Below, piece after piece: positions 1 to 8,978 of a stretch of DNA of 64,000 nt (position 1 is the first letter of the stretch; each line of letters starts with the position of its first letter). Origin of the DNA: Mahella australiensis 50-1 BON (GTDB taxonomy: Bacteria > Bacillota > Clostridia > Mahellales > Mahellaceae); the NCBI RefSeq assembly GCF_000213255.1, contig NC_015520.1, positions 2,349,349-2,413,348 of the forward strand, given 5' to 3'. Below the pieces are notes generated by a model, which did not search any database, was not told the DNA's origin, and worked only from the letters and a program-made list of their open reading frames with translations. Position numbers and translations under genes: made by a program.

Positions 1-12
1 GCATACGCGCAT
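1..12 (-). CDS. Possible first codons of a leftward gene cut by the window edge
   Basis: Reading leftward, an ATG at position 12 opens a frame coding Met-Arg-Val-Cys before the window ends, and a GGGAG-like ribosome-binding sequence lies about 8-10 bases upstream (around 20-25). Only four codons are visible, so no product can be named. An alternative in-frame start is the ATG at position 21 or 20. This is a weak call based only on start-site context. Confidence 0.2.
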
Positions 13-196
13 TTCACTCATCTCCCGTAATTTATGTTTTAATTATATCATGTAAGAATAATATAACGGTTGCGATTACCAAAAAAATTTTCGGCTGCCC
101 GAGATAGTGTTTTATCCTAATATAACAACTGTCATCCGCAAATTTCTCACGAGCAGCCTGTTCAATATATCTAAAAACGCAATTTCATCCTCCGCT

Positions 197-2053
197 TTAT
201 TTTCCTTCTGGCTTATCGTATATATATCCTAACACACTGTTGCGGCCAATTATCCTGCCCTGTTGTACCAACCTGTCCAACAGATCTTTAAGCTGGTCTA
301 CGGTAAAAGTATAGGCACCGTTGCTGTCGCGTTCTATCTCGGCGGCCTTTTGCAGCATATCAGCGTCATATATGGGCAGCTTGTCCTCTATATAGCGCAG
401 CAGCTCCTGTTCCTGCTTGTCGAAGATATCCTTCAGCTCATCGAACGGATTCTTATTATGTGGGCTGGCAGTTCTGGCCATACGTACGCGTATAGGTACC
501 GTACGGCCGATGATGGCCGATGATACGAAAGCGTCGCCCGACGGCAGATACGGCAAGCGGCGGGCCTCTTCGAGTGTTATATCGGTTTCTTCTTTTATGG
601 TCGCTATGTCTATGCTCCTTACAGTGCGGAATACCAGCTTGGTATTGAGCTGCGCCGTTATGTTTTCATCCAAGGATGTGGGGCGCTGGGTGGCCAATAT
701 GAGGAAAGTGCCGTATTTACGCCCCTCCTGCGCTATTTCTTTTAAGACGGTCTTGGCCGGTGTGTCATAACCTTTTGGAGCAAAGTTATGGGCTTCATCG
801 GCCACTACTATAAAGGGCGGGAAATAGTCGGCACCCATTCCTCTGGCCTGAGCATCTTTATAATCTCGTCGCTTATGGTAAAGATTATTTAACAGATATG
901 TACCGAAAACGTTTATCATCTGGCTGGAACCCTGTATTACCATGAGCTTGCCCTGTTTCAAGCCTTCCTCCACCGGCTGTATGTCATGACTGAACAGCCC
1001 GTCGTTAAACAGGCGGCGCAGGCGCCATGATATAGCGCGTACAGACGCTAGTGGCAGGTCCCTGTAAGTACGTCTCAATTCTATGCACTGTTCGTAACGT
1101 TGACGTTGATACTGGTTGTCTGCGCTTTCAAGCTTAGCCCGTAACCCCGCCTCAGTATCCTCCAACGCTTCATCTAGCATATCCAGCCTATCGCTGAATG
1201 TCTGGTAGCTGTCGCTGCGTTTGTGTAATGTTTCGACTGCATTAGCCATCGATTCGCTCAAGGGGCTGGACGCACCCAAAAGATTTTTCAAGTCGGCATT
1301 GGACAGCTTGTCAAAAGCTACGCCTATATCCTGGCCTATATTCAAGCGACGGAAGTTCGCGCTGTAATCGACCTCCCATCCATCGGGTAAACCGCTGGCA
1401 CGCGTCGAAAAATCCATCTCCAGATGTGGATCTAGCACCAACACCGGTATGCGTAACTTCATCAATTCCTCCAGCATAACGCGCATACCGAAGGATTTAC
1501 CCGAACCGGAGCCGCCAAATACGCCTATATGCGGATACTGTTGCATGGCTTTTATGTCGAATATAAACGGAACGCCGTTTTGGGGCCTGGCCTTACCGCC
1601 TTCATACAGGAGGGCTATATCCTTCAGCCCTGGCGGCATATCTTCAGCCACCTCGTCACTGCTCTTTATAACGCCCAATATCAGCCCTTCTTGAGGCGAC
1701 ACCGTTACCATGAGGTCGCTGACTTCATCGAATCTCGGCGTACGCGCTGCACATCCCGTTTGTATGGGATACTGAGCCTCAACTACAAGGCGTACTTTAG
1801 CCAGATGTATCGTATCCTGGCCTATATTGTATCCCAACTGCTTGAGCGATTCTAATATGGATGCATCCACCATACCTCCCCCGTTTATATTGAGCGGTAT
1901 AAAGCGGTTATACGAATTGGTCTCCACCACCTCGCCGCGCTGCGGTCCCTGAAACTGATCTTCTATTATGAGCATCTGATTTATTCTGAATGGTTTGTCC
2001 TTAGATGCCACCCATACCTCCTGCTGGGTGGTAAGCCCTACTACCTGTATCAT
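197..2053 (-). CDS. herA: HerA-type hexameric DNA helicase/translocase
   Basis: A 618-residue HerA/DUF87 ATPase. The N-terminal ~100 residues look like the HAS-barrel, followed by a RecA-like motor with Walker A GGSGSGKS at residues 180-187 and a Walker B ending ADEAHNF near residue 418; a basic C-terminal tail follows. HerA proteins form hexameric rings that pump DNA and work with NurA nuclease in processing double-strand ends. The nurA gene lies 12 bases upstream on the same strand, so the two are almost certainly one operon. ATG is preceded by a GAGGTGAGG ribosome site. Family assignment is firm; the role in repair rather than phage defence is inferred from archaeal and Thermus-type pairs. 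Confidence 0.9.
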   Translation of the reverse strand: MIQVVGLTTQQEVWVASKDKPFRINQMLIIEDQFQGPQRGEVVETNSYNRFIPLNINGGGMVDASILESLKQLGYNIGQDTIHLAKVRLVVEAQYPIQTGCAARTPRFDEVSDLMVTVSPQEGLILGVIKSSDEVAEDMPPGLKDIALLYEGGKARPQNGVPFIFDIKAMQQYPHIGVFGGSGSGKSFGMRVMLEELMKLRIPVLVLDPHLEMDFSTRASGLPDGWEVDYSANFRRLNIGQDIGVAFDKLSNADLKNLLGASSPLSESMANAVETLHKRSDSYQTFSDRLDMLDEALEDTEAGLRAKLESADNQYQRQRYEQCIELRRTYRDLPLASVRAISWRLRRLFNDGLFSHDIQPVEEGLKQGKLMVIQGSSQMINVFGTYLLNNLYHKRRDYKDAQARGMGADYFPPFIVVADEAHNFAPKGYDTPAKTVLKEIAQEGRKYGTFLILATQRPTSLDENITAQLNTKLVFRTVRSIDIATIKEETDITLEEARRLPYLPSGDAFVSSAIIGRTVPIRVRMARTASPHNKNPFDELKDIFDKQEQELLRYIEDKLPIYDADMLQKAAEIERDSNGAYTFTVDQLKDLLDRLVQQGRIIGRNSVLGYIYDKPEGK

Positions 2054-2065
2054 AAAATCCTCACC

Positions 2066-3064
2066 TCATATATCCCTGTTTTGTCGCTTAGCCACTAGTA
2101 AACGGTGGCGTAGATCGGCATCTATATATTCGTCTATCAACGCTTCCATCATCTGATTAGTTATGCGAACTTGATTATCCACCATATCCAACCATAATGG
2201 TATGCCTCGGCCGTCTTGCGGCGTCAGCGCATACACCAGTGCAGCCATATCCTCCATATGGTCAGATTGTTCGGCAGGCATATCCATGGCTATCGGATGT
2301 GGGTCCATAGACATGCGCATGAAGCAGGCTGCAAGGCCTAGTTTGCCTTGACCCAAACAGTCCTCATTTATAGCCAACATTTGACCCGGCGATAAGATAC
2401 CGAACATCAACTCGCGGTCATACATATCCTTCATGTCATCGGGCAGATAGTCATTCAGCGCCTGTTTTATTATAGCGGTCTTTATCTCTTCCACCACCCC
2501 TATAAGCAGTACATCACGTTCCAACGCCAGGTTGTATAATTTCTCCCACGTATCGCGGCATTTTATCCTGAATTGTGCAAGCGAACCATCCATCATGAGC
2601 ACTGACGGAGCCATGCATTCTATGGCCTCTATAGCTGCCTCTACTTCCAAGCATGCCATATGTGCCGACCGCCTATTCTCGTCTTGAACAGCCGCCGGTA
2701 CGCCATCGACTTCGACGTTTATATCCACATTTTTATCCTCAAACAAAGGAGAGTATATCTCATATTTATATATGGGCTCATAGCAAGCAAACGTGCTCTG
2801 CGCCATGGAGCGCATGACAGCCACATAATGCGGATAGGATGAGCCGGCGGTATTTATAGAGCCATCCACAGCCACGATCCCTTTAGGCGCTATAGCGGCT
2901 ACCTGTTGTGGTGCAATACTGGGCAGCTTTGTCAGCCGTCCTACATGCTGCTCGAGGAGATTGAGCAGGGTTATATTGAACCCGCTACCGTTTTTGTATC
3001 GTTTCTTCAACGTATCGTTGAACTTGAGTAATTTATCTTTTAATTCTTTTTCTATATCCAACAT
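2066..3064 (-). CDS. nurA: NurA-domain 5'-3' nuclease, partner of HerA
   Basis: A 332-residue NurA-family nuclease. The diagnostic first motif VAVDGS has its metal-binding Asp at residue 67, a second acidic motif MMDGSL lies near residue 160, and the C-terminal block PLWLDMVDNQVRI is typical of the family. NurA resects DNA ends inside the HerA ring. It is the first gene of the pair; herA starts 12 bases after its stop. The ATG is preceded by GAGGTG about 9 bases upstream. The promoter should lie in the AT-rich 3065-3290 interval shared with the divergent abrB gene. No soluble-nuclease signal peptide or membrane segment is seen. Confidence 0.85.
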   Translation of the reverse strand: MLDIEKELKDKLLKFNDTLKKRYKNGSGFNITLLNLLEQHVGRLTKLPSIAPQQVAAIAPKGIVAVDGSINTAGSSYPHYVAVMRSMAQSTFACYEPIYKYEIYSPLFEDKNVDINVEVDGVPAAVQDENRRSAHMACLEVEAAIEAIECMAPSVLMMDGSLAQFRIKCRDTWEKLYNLALERDVLLIGVVEEIKTAIIKQALNDYLPDDMKDMYDRELMFGILSPGQMLAINEDCLGQGKLGLAACFMRMSMDPHPIAMDMPAEQSDHMEDMAALVYALTPQDGRGIPLWLDMVDNQVRITNQMMEALIDEYIDADLRHRLLVAKRQNRDI

Positions 3065-3154
3065 CTTCTAAACACCTCGGCTATATATTACCATTATATC
3101 ATATCGCAGATATCATGGAGCAAAAATATATAGAATTTCAATGGTTAATAATGT

Positions 3155-3182
3155 TATGGTTTGAGAATCCTATAAAACCATA
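3155..3182. repeat. Inverted repeat in the nurA/abrB divergent intergenic region
   Basis: TATGGTTT (3155-3162) is repeated in inverse as AAACCATA (3175-3182) with a 12-base spacer. It lies in the 300-base non-coding gap between two divergent genes, so it may be an operator or a weak hairpin. Nothing else in 3065-3289 was recognised. Confidence 0.3.
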
Positions 3183-3289
3183 TATTGATTTTATTAGCGT
3201 TATATGCTATACTTTAGTTATCATCTTTGGTACATACATCTAGCAGTTGAAAGATAAAGAAAAATTTATGGTTTTTTTCTACAAACATA

Positions 3290-3318
3290 TTGACTTTTAA
3301 TGCCACGTTTGGTAAGAT
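3290..3318 (+). promoter_or_regulatory. Sigma-A promoter of abrB
   Basis: TTGACT (3290-3295) and TAAGAT (3313-3318) are separated by exactly 17 bases, a near-consensus vegetative promoter. The start of transcription would fall near 3325, leaving a short leader containing the strong ribosome site GAAGGAGGAG (3347-3356) before the ATG at 3362. Confidence 0.65.
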
Positions 3319-3361
3319 AGAAACGTAAATTTTGTCGAAATATGTTGAAGGAGGAGATACT

Positions 3362-3640
3362 ATGAAATCTACGGGAATCGTAAGGAAAGTCGATGAACTG
3401 GGCAGAGTAGTGATACCCATAGAGCTGAGGAGAACGCTCAACATATCCCAGAGGGATGCGCTGGAGATCTATGTGGATGGCGAGCACATCATACTTAAAA
3501 AATATGAACCCGCCTGCATATTCTGCGGCGATGCCGCCGACGTGCAACCTTACAAAGGCAAGAACATATGCAAAAACTGTTTAGCTGAGATAGCCGATGA
3601 ATTCGGCGATAAAAAAGAAGCTGCCGACGAGAGCAAATAA
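3362..3640 (+). CDS. abrB: AbrB/SpoVT-type transition-state regulator with a cysteine knuckle
   Basis: A 92-residue DNA-binding protein. Residues 1-45 form the swapped-hairpin AbrB domain (MKSTGIVRKVDELGRVVIPI is the hallmark start). The C-terminal half carries CIFC and CKNC pairs, suggesting a small zinc ribbon; B. subtilis AbrB has a different multimerisation tail. A longer frame opens at a TTG (3332) but the ATG at 3362, 6 bases after a perfect AAGGAGG, is the real start. Divergent from nurA and convergent with rsmI, matching the Firmicute abrB-rsmI-yabB neighbourhood. Probably represses stationary-phase genes; targets are not visible here. Confidence 0.88.
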   Translation: MKSTGIVRKVDELGRVVIPIELRRTLNISQRDALEIYVDGEHIILKKYEPACIFCGDAADVQPYKGKNICKNCLAEIADEFGDKKEAADESK

Positions 3641-3650
3641 CAGTTTTTCA

Positions 3651-3678
3651 CCCTGCTCCTAAAGGAGCAGGGCTTTTT
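3651..3678 (+). terminator. Rho-independent terminator of abrB
   Basis: A 9-bp perfect stem, CCCTGCTCC (3651-3659) and GGAGCAGGG (3664-3672) around a TAAA loop, is followed by CTTTTTT. It ends the abrB transcript. The left arm and loop coincide with the last codons and stop of the opposing rsmI gene, so the two convergent genes share these bases. Confidence 0.85.
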
Positions 3679-4513
3679 TATATACTTCGTTTTTGGGTAG
3701 GCCAGTATCGGCAGCCACTTGTTTGATCGCGTCCTTCTTGCTCATACCACGCTGCATATAAGCTGATATGCGCTGCTCCACAGTCATGCCATCATCGGCA
3801 TCTTGCACCTCAGCCCCTTCATAGCCTTTCAGCACCAACACGAATTCGCCCCGAGGCTGTATATCCTTGAAATGCATTATCATCTCACCTATCGTACCCC
3901 TGAGCACTTGTTCATGTATCTTGGTAATCTCCCTCACCACTGCCACGGGTCTGTCACCAAGCCAAACCGAAAGGTCATCCAGCGTCGTCAACAAGCGATG
4001 CGGTGCCTCATACAGCACCACTGTCCGGCGCTCGTACTTTAGCGCCTCTAAACGCGACCGCCGCTCTTTTTTATTCCGAGGCAAAAATCCCTCGAAAACA
4101 TACCTGTCTCCGCTAAACCCCGATAAGGCCAGAGCAGCCGATACCGCCGTCGGCCCTGGTATGACGCTCACTGGCATACCTGCTCGGTGCACTGCTTCAA
4201 CCACTACGCTGCCTGGATCCGATGTGACCGGCATACCGGCATCGGTAACCAGCGCGACGCTGAAACCTTCACTCATCAGATTCACTATCTCCTCCGCACG
4301 CTGTTTCTCATTATGCTCATGGCAGCTTATAAGCGTCTTATGAATATCATAATGATTTAGCAGCTTCAATGTCTGACGCGTGTCCTCAGCAGCTATATAA
4401 TCAACATTTTGCAGCACCTTCAACGCTCTGAGCGTTATATCCTCAAGATTGCCTATAGGCGTACCACATATATATAAACATCCGGGCTTTGCACTTTTTT
4501 GCTCATCCACCAC
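3659..4513 (-). CDS. rsmI: 16S rRNA (cytidine-1402-2'-O)-methyltransferase
   Basis: An SAM-dependent methyltransferase of the tetrapyrrole-methylase fold that methylates the ribose of C1402 in 16S rRNA. Motifs include CGTPIGNLED near residue 15, DTRQTLKLL near residue 50, VTDAGMPVTSDPG near residue 95 and VIPGPTA. The frame stays open further upstream, but that stretch overlaps trmN6; a GTG at 4513 with GGAGGT 8 bases ahead gives 284 residues, the usual family length. It overlaps the end of the preceding trmN6-like gene by 11 bases, so the two are translationally coupled. The GIY-YIG gene (yazA) found between them in B. subtilis is absent. Confidence 0.9.
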   Translation of the reverse strand: MVDEQKSAKPGCLYICGTPIGNLEDITLRALKVLQNVDYIAAEDTRQTLKLLNHYDIHKTLISCHEHNEKQRAEEIVNLMSEGFSVALVTDAGMPVTSDPGSVVVEAVHRAGMPVSVIPGPTAVSAALALSGFSGDRYVFEGFLPRNKKERRSRLEALKYERRTVVLYEAPHRLLTTLDDLSVWLGDRPVAVVREITKIHEQVLRGTIGEMIMHFKDIQPRGEFVLVLKGYEGAEVQDADDGMTVEQRISAYMQRGMSKKDAIKQVAADTGLPKNEVYKKALLL

Positions 4514-5261
4514 TGTCTGGCACCTCCATGCCATATATTCTATATATCTCTTCTGTATATATTCCCTTGGCATCGTATATGACCAAAGGAGGCATAATGT
4601 CCATGTGAGGCTGCGCACCTTTAATACTTTCTATTAAGAACATAGTAGGCTTTTTATCAGCAAAAGGCTGTACCATGCGCAGCCTTTTGGGTTCTATGCC
4701 AGCCTTGCGCATACCGCATATGGCATCGACCAAGCGAGCCGGGCGCTGTATCATATAAAACCGGCCTTTATTTTTCAAAAGAGTCGATGCAGCCTTTATA
4801 ACATCATCTAACGTACATTCAAGCTCATAGGTAGCTATAGCCCTTGCATCCGATGGGCTTACATGACCGCTGCCAGCCTTGCGGTAAGGTGGATTGGATA
4901 TTACAGCATCCACCAAGCTCATGCCTATTATGTCGCCGGCCTTCCTTATATCCCCTTCTATTATATCCACGCGACTTTCAAGATCATTCAGTCTGACGCT
5001 GCGCTGAGCCATATCGGCCATTTCATGCTGTATCTCCAAGCCGTATATCTTGCTTGCTGCTGTCTTACAAGATAAAAGCAGCGGTATAACACCGCTGCCC
5101 GTGCCAAGATCCGCGACTATATCGCCCGGTTTTATGCGAGCAAAATTCGCAAGCAACACCGCATCTATGCCAAAGCTAAAAAGCCGTGGATTTTGGATGA
5201 TCTTAAGCCCGCCGCACTGAAGGTCATCCAACCTTTCTCCTTCTTTTAATTCAATATCCAT
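4503..5261 (-). CDS. trmN6: tRNA1(Val) adenine-N6-methyltransferase family protein (YabB/TrmN6)
   Basis: A 252-residue Rossmann-fold methyltransferase. The SAM loop DLGTGSG is at residues 51-57 and the N6-adenine catalytic motif NPPY at 123-126, as in TrmN6/YfiC, which modifies A37 of tRNA-Val. The adjacent rsmI and abrB genes reproduce the B. subtilis yabB neighbourhood, supporting the orthology. Its stop overlaps the rsmI start. The start ATG follows a GAAGGAGA-like site only 4 bases after the end of the DUF4340 gene's upstream neighbour region, and the preceding gene is on the opposite side of a 4-base gap, so it may be read through from the ABC operon. Confidence 0.85.
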   Translation of the reverse strand: MDIELKEGERLDDLQCGGLKIIQNPRLFSFGIDAVLLANFARIKPGDIVADLGTGSGVIPLLLSCKTAASKIYGLEIQHEMADMAQRSVRLNDLESRVDIIEGDIRKAGDIIGMSLVDAVISNPPYRKAGSGHVSPSDARAIATYELECTLDDVIKAASTLLKNKGRFYMIQRPARLVDAICGMRKAGIEPKRLRMVQPFADKKPTMFLIESIKGAQPHMDIMPPLVIYDAKGIYTEEIYRIYGMEVPDSGG

Positions 5262-5265
5262 GTCA

Positions 5266-6666
5266 TCAATCAGTCTTAAGCCTACCCGCTACGAGATCCT
5301 CAAGGTCCTGCAGCATCTTGTCAACCTGCTGTTTAGACAATACGAATTCGGCCTTTCCGCTGCGAAATACGGCATAAAAGTCATTATTATACGGCACATA
5401 GTTAACGTGTACCTCACGCTTATTCCCTTTATTCAAGAAGAAGGTGGTCTTAACTTCCGGAATCTCTTCCAATTGCTTGTCATTCTCCGCATCCACCGTC
5501 ATGCCTATAAGACTTTGATAATACTTCTTAAATGGATCTTCTTCGACAACCTTGCCATCCACTTTATAGGTGGTAACCACCTCATCCTCTTCGCCTTCCT
5601 TTTCCGCCTTTTTGGTCGTCCGGGTCAGCGTTATATCGTGTGTCTTACCTTTGCCTTCCACTATAATCCTGTCGACATCATCTATATTTACTATATATGC
5701 GAATTTTTCCATTATATCATAAGGCTTTGTATCCATAAATGCCAGTTTATCCTTGCTCATGACATACACTGATGGCGAATCGGCCGTTTTGAAATAAATC
5801 TGCGTATCATCCTTATTATCGCCAATAAGTATGTGAAGCGTATTTTGCTTATCCTTGACGATCAGCTCGCCTTTGGGCTTATCTAGGCCGTATTGTGCCA
5901 GATCCTTTGGATTATCCTCCACAAATCCGTCTATAGCGATATTGGGCAGAGCATCAAGCACCGGCTGGAAATTCTGCGTGTCCACACCGACGGGCTCGCT
6001 ATAAGGTTGCGTCATTTGCCACAATCCCAGTCCGAATTGAGCTTGGTCCTCGGTCTGGCTTTCATTGGTCTTAATCTCTATGGTACGGCCGCTCTCTTTC
6101 CACATCTTCAGATACGTGAGTTCTTGTGTATTTATTTGAGGCAGCGTTTTATCCCGCACATCGTTTAAGGTATAGCTTAAATGCTCGCCGTGATTCATCC
6201 ACACCTCATATACTTTCGGATCACCCTCAGCCATAAGATAATACGTACCGGTAGGCGTCTTATTGCCCAAATAAAGCGTCTTGGCTGTATTATCCTTGAG
6301 CGTAGCCGTTGCTGTCACCACAGGCTCTTTAAGGCCATACTGAGCCAGATCCTGAGGATCTTCTTCGACCACCTGCTCGGCATATAGACTAGCAAAGGTA
6401 TAGGCTATGTCATCAACCATAGTTTGATTCAAACCTATAGATTCGTTGCCTTCAGTCACCCATTTGTCATCTTTTTTGATAAAGGTCAAGCTTCCGTCTT
6501 TGCTCTCAAGCGTCATTTTAACTATGTCGTCTTTATTGAGCTTGGAAATCTCTACGCTCTCAGTATCCTGTTCGGCTTGCTGGGGACGTTTTGTAAGATA
6601 CACATATGTTCCGGCAAGCAATGCCAACACTACAACCAGTATAATGACATTGCGTGTTCTTCTCAT
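5266..6666 (-). CDS. DUF4340-domain membrane-anchored protein of a Gld-type ABC system
   Basis: A 466-residue protein with one N-terminal membrane anchor (residues ~6-25) and a long outside domain built from repeated DUF4340 units; pairs such as EEDPQDLAQYGLKEP and EDNPKDLAQYGLDKP mark two repeats. It ends a four-gene set with an ABC ATPase, an ABC-2 permease and a GldG-like protein. The start chosen is the ATG at 6666, which overlaps the previous stop as ATGA and is preceded by AAGGAGG; a longer frame lacks a ribosome site. Function is unknown; an accessory or substrate-presenting role at the outer face of the membrane is inferred. Confidence 0.8.
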   Translation of the reverse strand: MRRTRNVIILVVVLALLAGTYVYLTKRPQQAEQDTESVEISKLNKDDIVKMTLESKDGSLTFIKKDDKWVTEGNESIGLNQTMVDDIAYTFASLYAEQVVEEDPQDLAQYGLKEPVVTATATLKDNTAKTLYLGNKTPTGTYYLMAEGDPKVYEVWMNHGEHLSYTLNDVRDKTLPQINTQELTYLKMWKESGRTIEIKTNESQTEDQAQFGLGLWQMTQPYSEPVGVDTQNFQPVLDALPNIAIDGFVEDNPKDLAQYGLDKPKGELIVKDKQNTLHILIGDNKDDTQIYFKTADSPSVYVMSKDKLAFMDTKPYDIMEKFAYIVNIDDVDRIIVEGKGKTHDITLTRTTKKAEKEGEEDEVVTTYKVDGKVVEEDPFKKYYQSLIGMTVDAENDKQLEEIPEVKTTFFLNKGNKREVHVNYVPYNNDFYAVFRSGKAEFVLSKQQVDKMLQDLEDLVAGRLKTD

Positions 6667-8093
6667 AGGTGCCTCCTTACCAGCCATACCCTAAGGCCCA
6701 TACCTAATATTATAAGCGGTATCACTATAACCACTATGGCTGCGAGTATAATTACCTGTAAAGATGTCATGTTGAGGTAATCCGGGGTCAGGCTCTTAGG
6801 AGCTATAGAGATGTTCTCGGTTTGATCCCTCAACCAATTTATGCTGTTCATCACCATATCTATGTTAGCCGGAAATTGTGTGGTAATCTGTGAATTCACT
6901 ATGGCCGAAGAACCCATCAATATTATCTTGGTATCTTTTACATTAACATCAGAAGATTTATCGGTTATGGCAACAGCCACATTAAACGGTCCTTCCAAAT
7001 CGCCGGCTTCTTTTTCCGACGACGTAAATTCCAGGTTAACCTTAGCCCATGAGTTGGAAGACGTTGTCAGAAGCGGCTGTATCTCTAGGGACCTCTTTTT
7101 TATGCTCACCTCTTTTATAGGCTGCGTTGCCGGCATAATAACCGTAAGTTTATTGGATTTAAGCGGGCTAACTATATCGTGAGCGCCAAAAGATGGTACC
7201 AACAGCACTGGATCGCCGGCGTTATGGCTGCGGTCGCCGTCCATCACCATCGCGCGCTCAAGTTCTACGCCATAACTATTGAATAAAGCTTGGAAATTCG
7301 GCAATTCATTGTTCAATAAATCCATCATAAATATCGCGCGACCACCTTTGGACAGATAGTCCCGCAGCTTTTTATCTTCCTCAGCGGATATATCCTTCTT
7401 GGGCGACAAGACCAATATCGCTTCGGCATCATCTGGCACTTTGTCCGATGTAACCAAATTCAGCTCCTTTAACTCAAAGTTTTGATTCCCAAGCTGCTTT
7501 GAAAGATCCGACGGAACAGCTTCCTCATTATGCCCCTGCAGGGCATACAGCACACTGCTCTTCTCCGACGTCACGTATATAAGAGCGCCTGTGACCTGCT
7601 GTTCCACGGCCAATGAGTCGGCTTGCATCTGTCCACTATACTGATTATAGCTTGTATTAACTAGAGCATACTGATCTATAACCTTATATTTATCTCCGGC
7701 GTCCACTATCAGTGAACCTTCACTCAAACTCGTGCCGTCTTGGCTGTACTTTTGCGCAAATGTCGGGTTCTTGACCGGATCGATGAATTTTATCTTTATT
7801 TTATCGGAGTAATTGGCGTATTGATTTAGTATTTCTTTTACGGTCAGATTCTCCTGGCCGGTCTTATATAGACCGTATATCGTCACATCTTTTTTTATGT
7901 TATCCATGGTCTTATAACTTTGTTCCGACAATGAGAAATACCTGTTCTTGGTCAAATCCACTTTCCACGGTATCTGATCCACGACAAGGTTTACTATTAT
8001 CAATATAGCTATGACCACGACAGTGATTAAAGCAGAGTAGCCTCCGTATCTGAATTTTTTATTGCGGAAAGATGCTGCTATATTAAGCTTCAT
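6663..8093 (-). CDS. GldG-like ABC-transporter auxiliary protein
   Basis: A 476-residue protein with a membrane helix near residues 18-40, a large extracytoplasmic domain and a second helix at the C-terminus (LQVIILAAIVVIVIPLIILG). The outside part is typical of the GldG/ABC_transp_aux family (opening VDLTKNRYFSLSEQSYKTM). In Bacteroidetes GldG works with GldA and GldF in gliding; in Clostridia the set occurs without gliding and its cargo is unknown. Sits directly between the permease and DUF4340 genes and overlaps the latter by 4 bases. Confidence 0.82.
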   Translation of the reverse strand: MKLNIAASFRNKKFRYGGYSALITVVVIAILIIVNLVVDQIPWKVDLTKNRYFSLSEQSYKTMDNIKKDVTIYGLYKTGQENLTVKEILNQYANYSDKIKIKFIDPVKNPTFAQKYSQDGTSLSEGSLIVDAGDKYKVIDQYALVNTSYNQYSGQMQADSLAVEQQVTGALIYVTSEKSSVLYALQGHNEEAVPSDLSKQLGNQNFELKELNLVTSDKVPDDAEAILVLSPKKDISAEEDKKLRDYLSKGGRAIFMMDLLNNELPNFQALFNSYGVELERAMVMDGDRSHNAGDPVLLVPSFGAHDIVSPLKSNKLTVIMPATQPIKEVSIKKRSLEIQPLLTTSSNSWAKVNLEFTSSEKEAGDLEGPFNVAVAITDKSSDVNVKDTKIILMGSSAIVNSQITTQFPANIDMVMNSINWLRDQTENISIAPKSLTPDYLNMTSLQVIILAAIVVIVIPLIILGMGLRVWLVRRHL

Positions 8094-8108
8094 TATGATA
8101 CTTTCCCC

Positions 8109-8972
8109 CTAACTCCATCTTTTCTTCTCTATGTTTCTTATAGCCAGAAACACGAATACCGCTGAAAACGTAATATAATATACAATAGGGCTCAGGCTTA
8201 AGATACCCAGGCTGAATTCATTATACCTGTTCAATACCGAAAACCAAGCTAATACCTTGCCTATGAAACCTGTATAAAGGTCCTTATTAACTATATAAAC
8301 TCCGGCTATCGCTGCACCGCCGGCTATCGCCGTAACGAGGCTGACATATATATTCCGCGTCGCTGAATAAAGCCATATAGCAACCGCGGCTACCAAAGCC
8401 GATGCAAATACTACCCCAGATATTATATCTGTAGGCACTACGCTCTGCAACGCATCTATCACCCATAAAAGGAGCAGCACGCTGAACGTCACCACCGCCG
8501 CTATGACCTGATTATCCGTGAGCGATGATATGAATAGCCCAACCGCTATAAAAGTGGAACCTAATAGGAAAAACCCCACATATCCACCTATTATCTCCCA
8601 CACCGCTATATCGCCGAAAAAGCTCATCATGAGCGGATAAAGGCATGTAATGAGCAGCGTTATGAGAAATACCGTTACAGCCGCAAAGTATTTTCCCAGC
8701 ACCATCTCGTTAACACTCAAAGGCGACGTTAAAAGAAGAACATCGGTCTTTTGGCGCATCTCTTCAGCCATAAGCCTCATAGTCAATATAGGCACCACTA
8801 TCAGGAATATAAATGTTAAATTGCTCAACATGCCATTGTAATTAGCTACCATAGGAAATAGATTGGATATGGCGAAGAAAAATCCGGCTATCAATAAGAA
8901 GAAACCCATGAAGACATAACCGGTAGGGGTTGAGAAATAGGCTTTTAATTCTTTTTTATACACACCTATCAT
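8109..8972 (-). CDS. ABC-2 type permease (GldF-like)
   Basis: A 287-residue integral membrane protein with about six hydrophobic segments, the first at residues 15-40 (YVFMGFFLLIAGFFFAISNL) and the last near 255-280. The sequence LTMRLMAEEMRQKTDVLLLTSPLS after helix 2 is the typical coupling-loop region of ABC-2/GldF permeases. It follows the ATPase by 6 bases and precedes the GldG-like gene by 15, so the four genes form one operon. Direction of transport cannot be read from sequence; ABC-2 systems are usually exporters or regulators of envelope functions. Confidence 0.85.
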   Translation of the reverse strand: MIGVYKKELKAYFSTPTGYVFMGFFLLIAGFFFAISNLFPMVANYNGMLSNLTFIFLIVVPILTMRLMAEEMRQKTDVLLLTSPLSVNEMVLGKYFAAVTVFLITLLITCLYPLMMSFFGDIAVWEIIGGYVGFFLLGSTFIAVGLFISSLTDNQVIAAVVTFSVLLLLWVIDALQSVVPTDIISGVVFASALVAAVAIWLYSATRNIYVSLVTAIAGGAAIAGVYIVNKDLYTGFIGKVLAWFSVLNRYNEFSLGILSLSPIVYYITFSAVFVFLAIRNIEKKRWS

Positions 8973-8978
8973 CGTATA

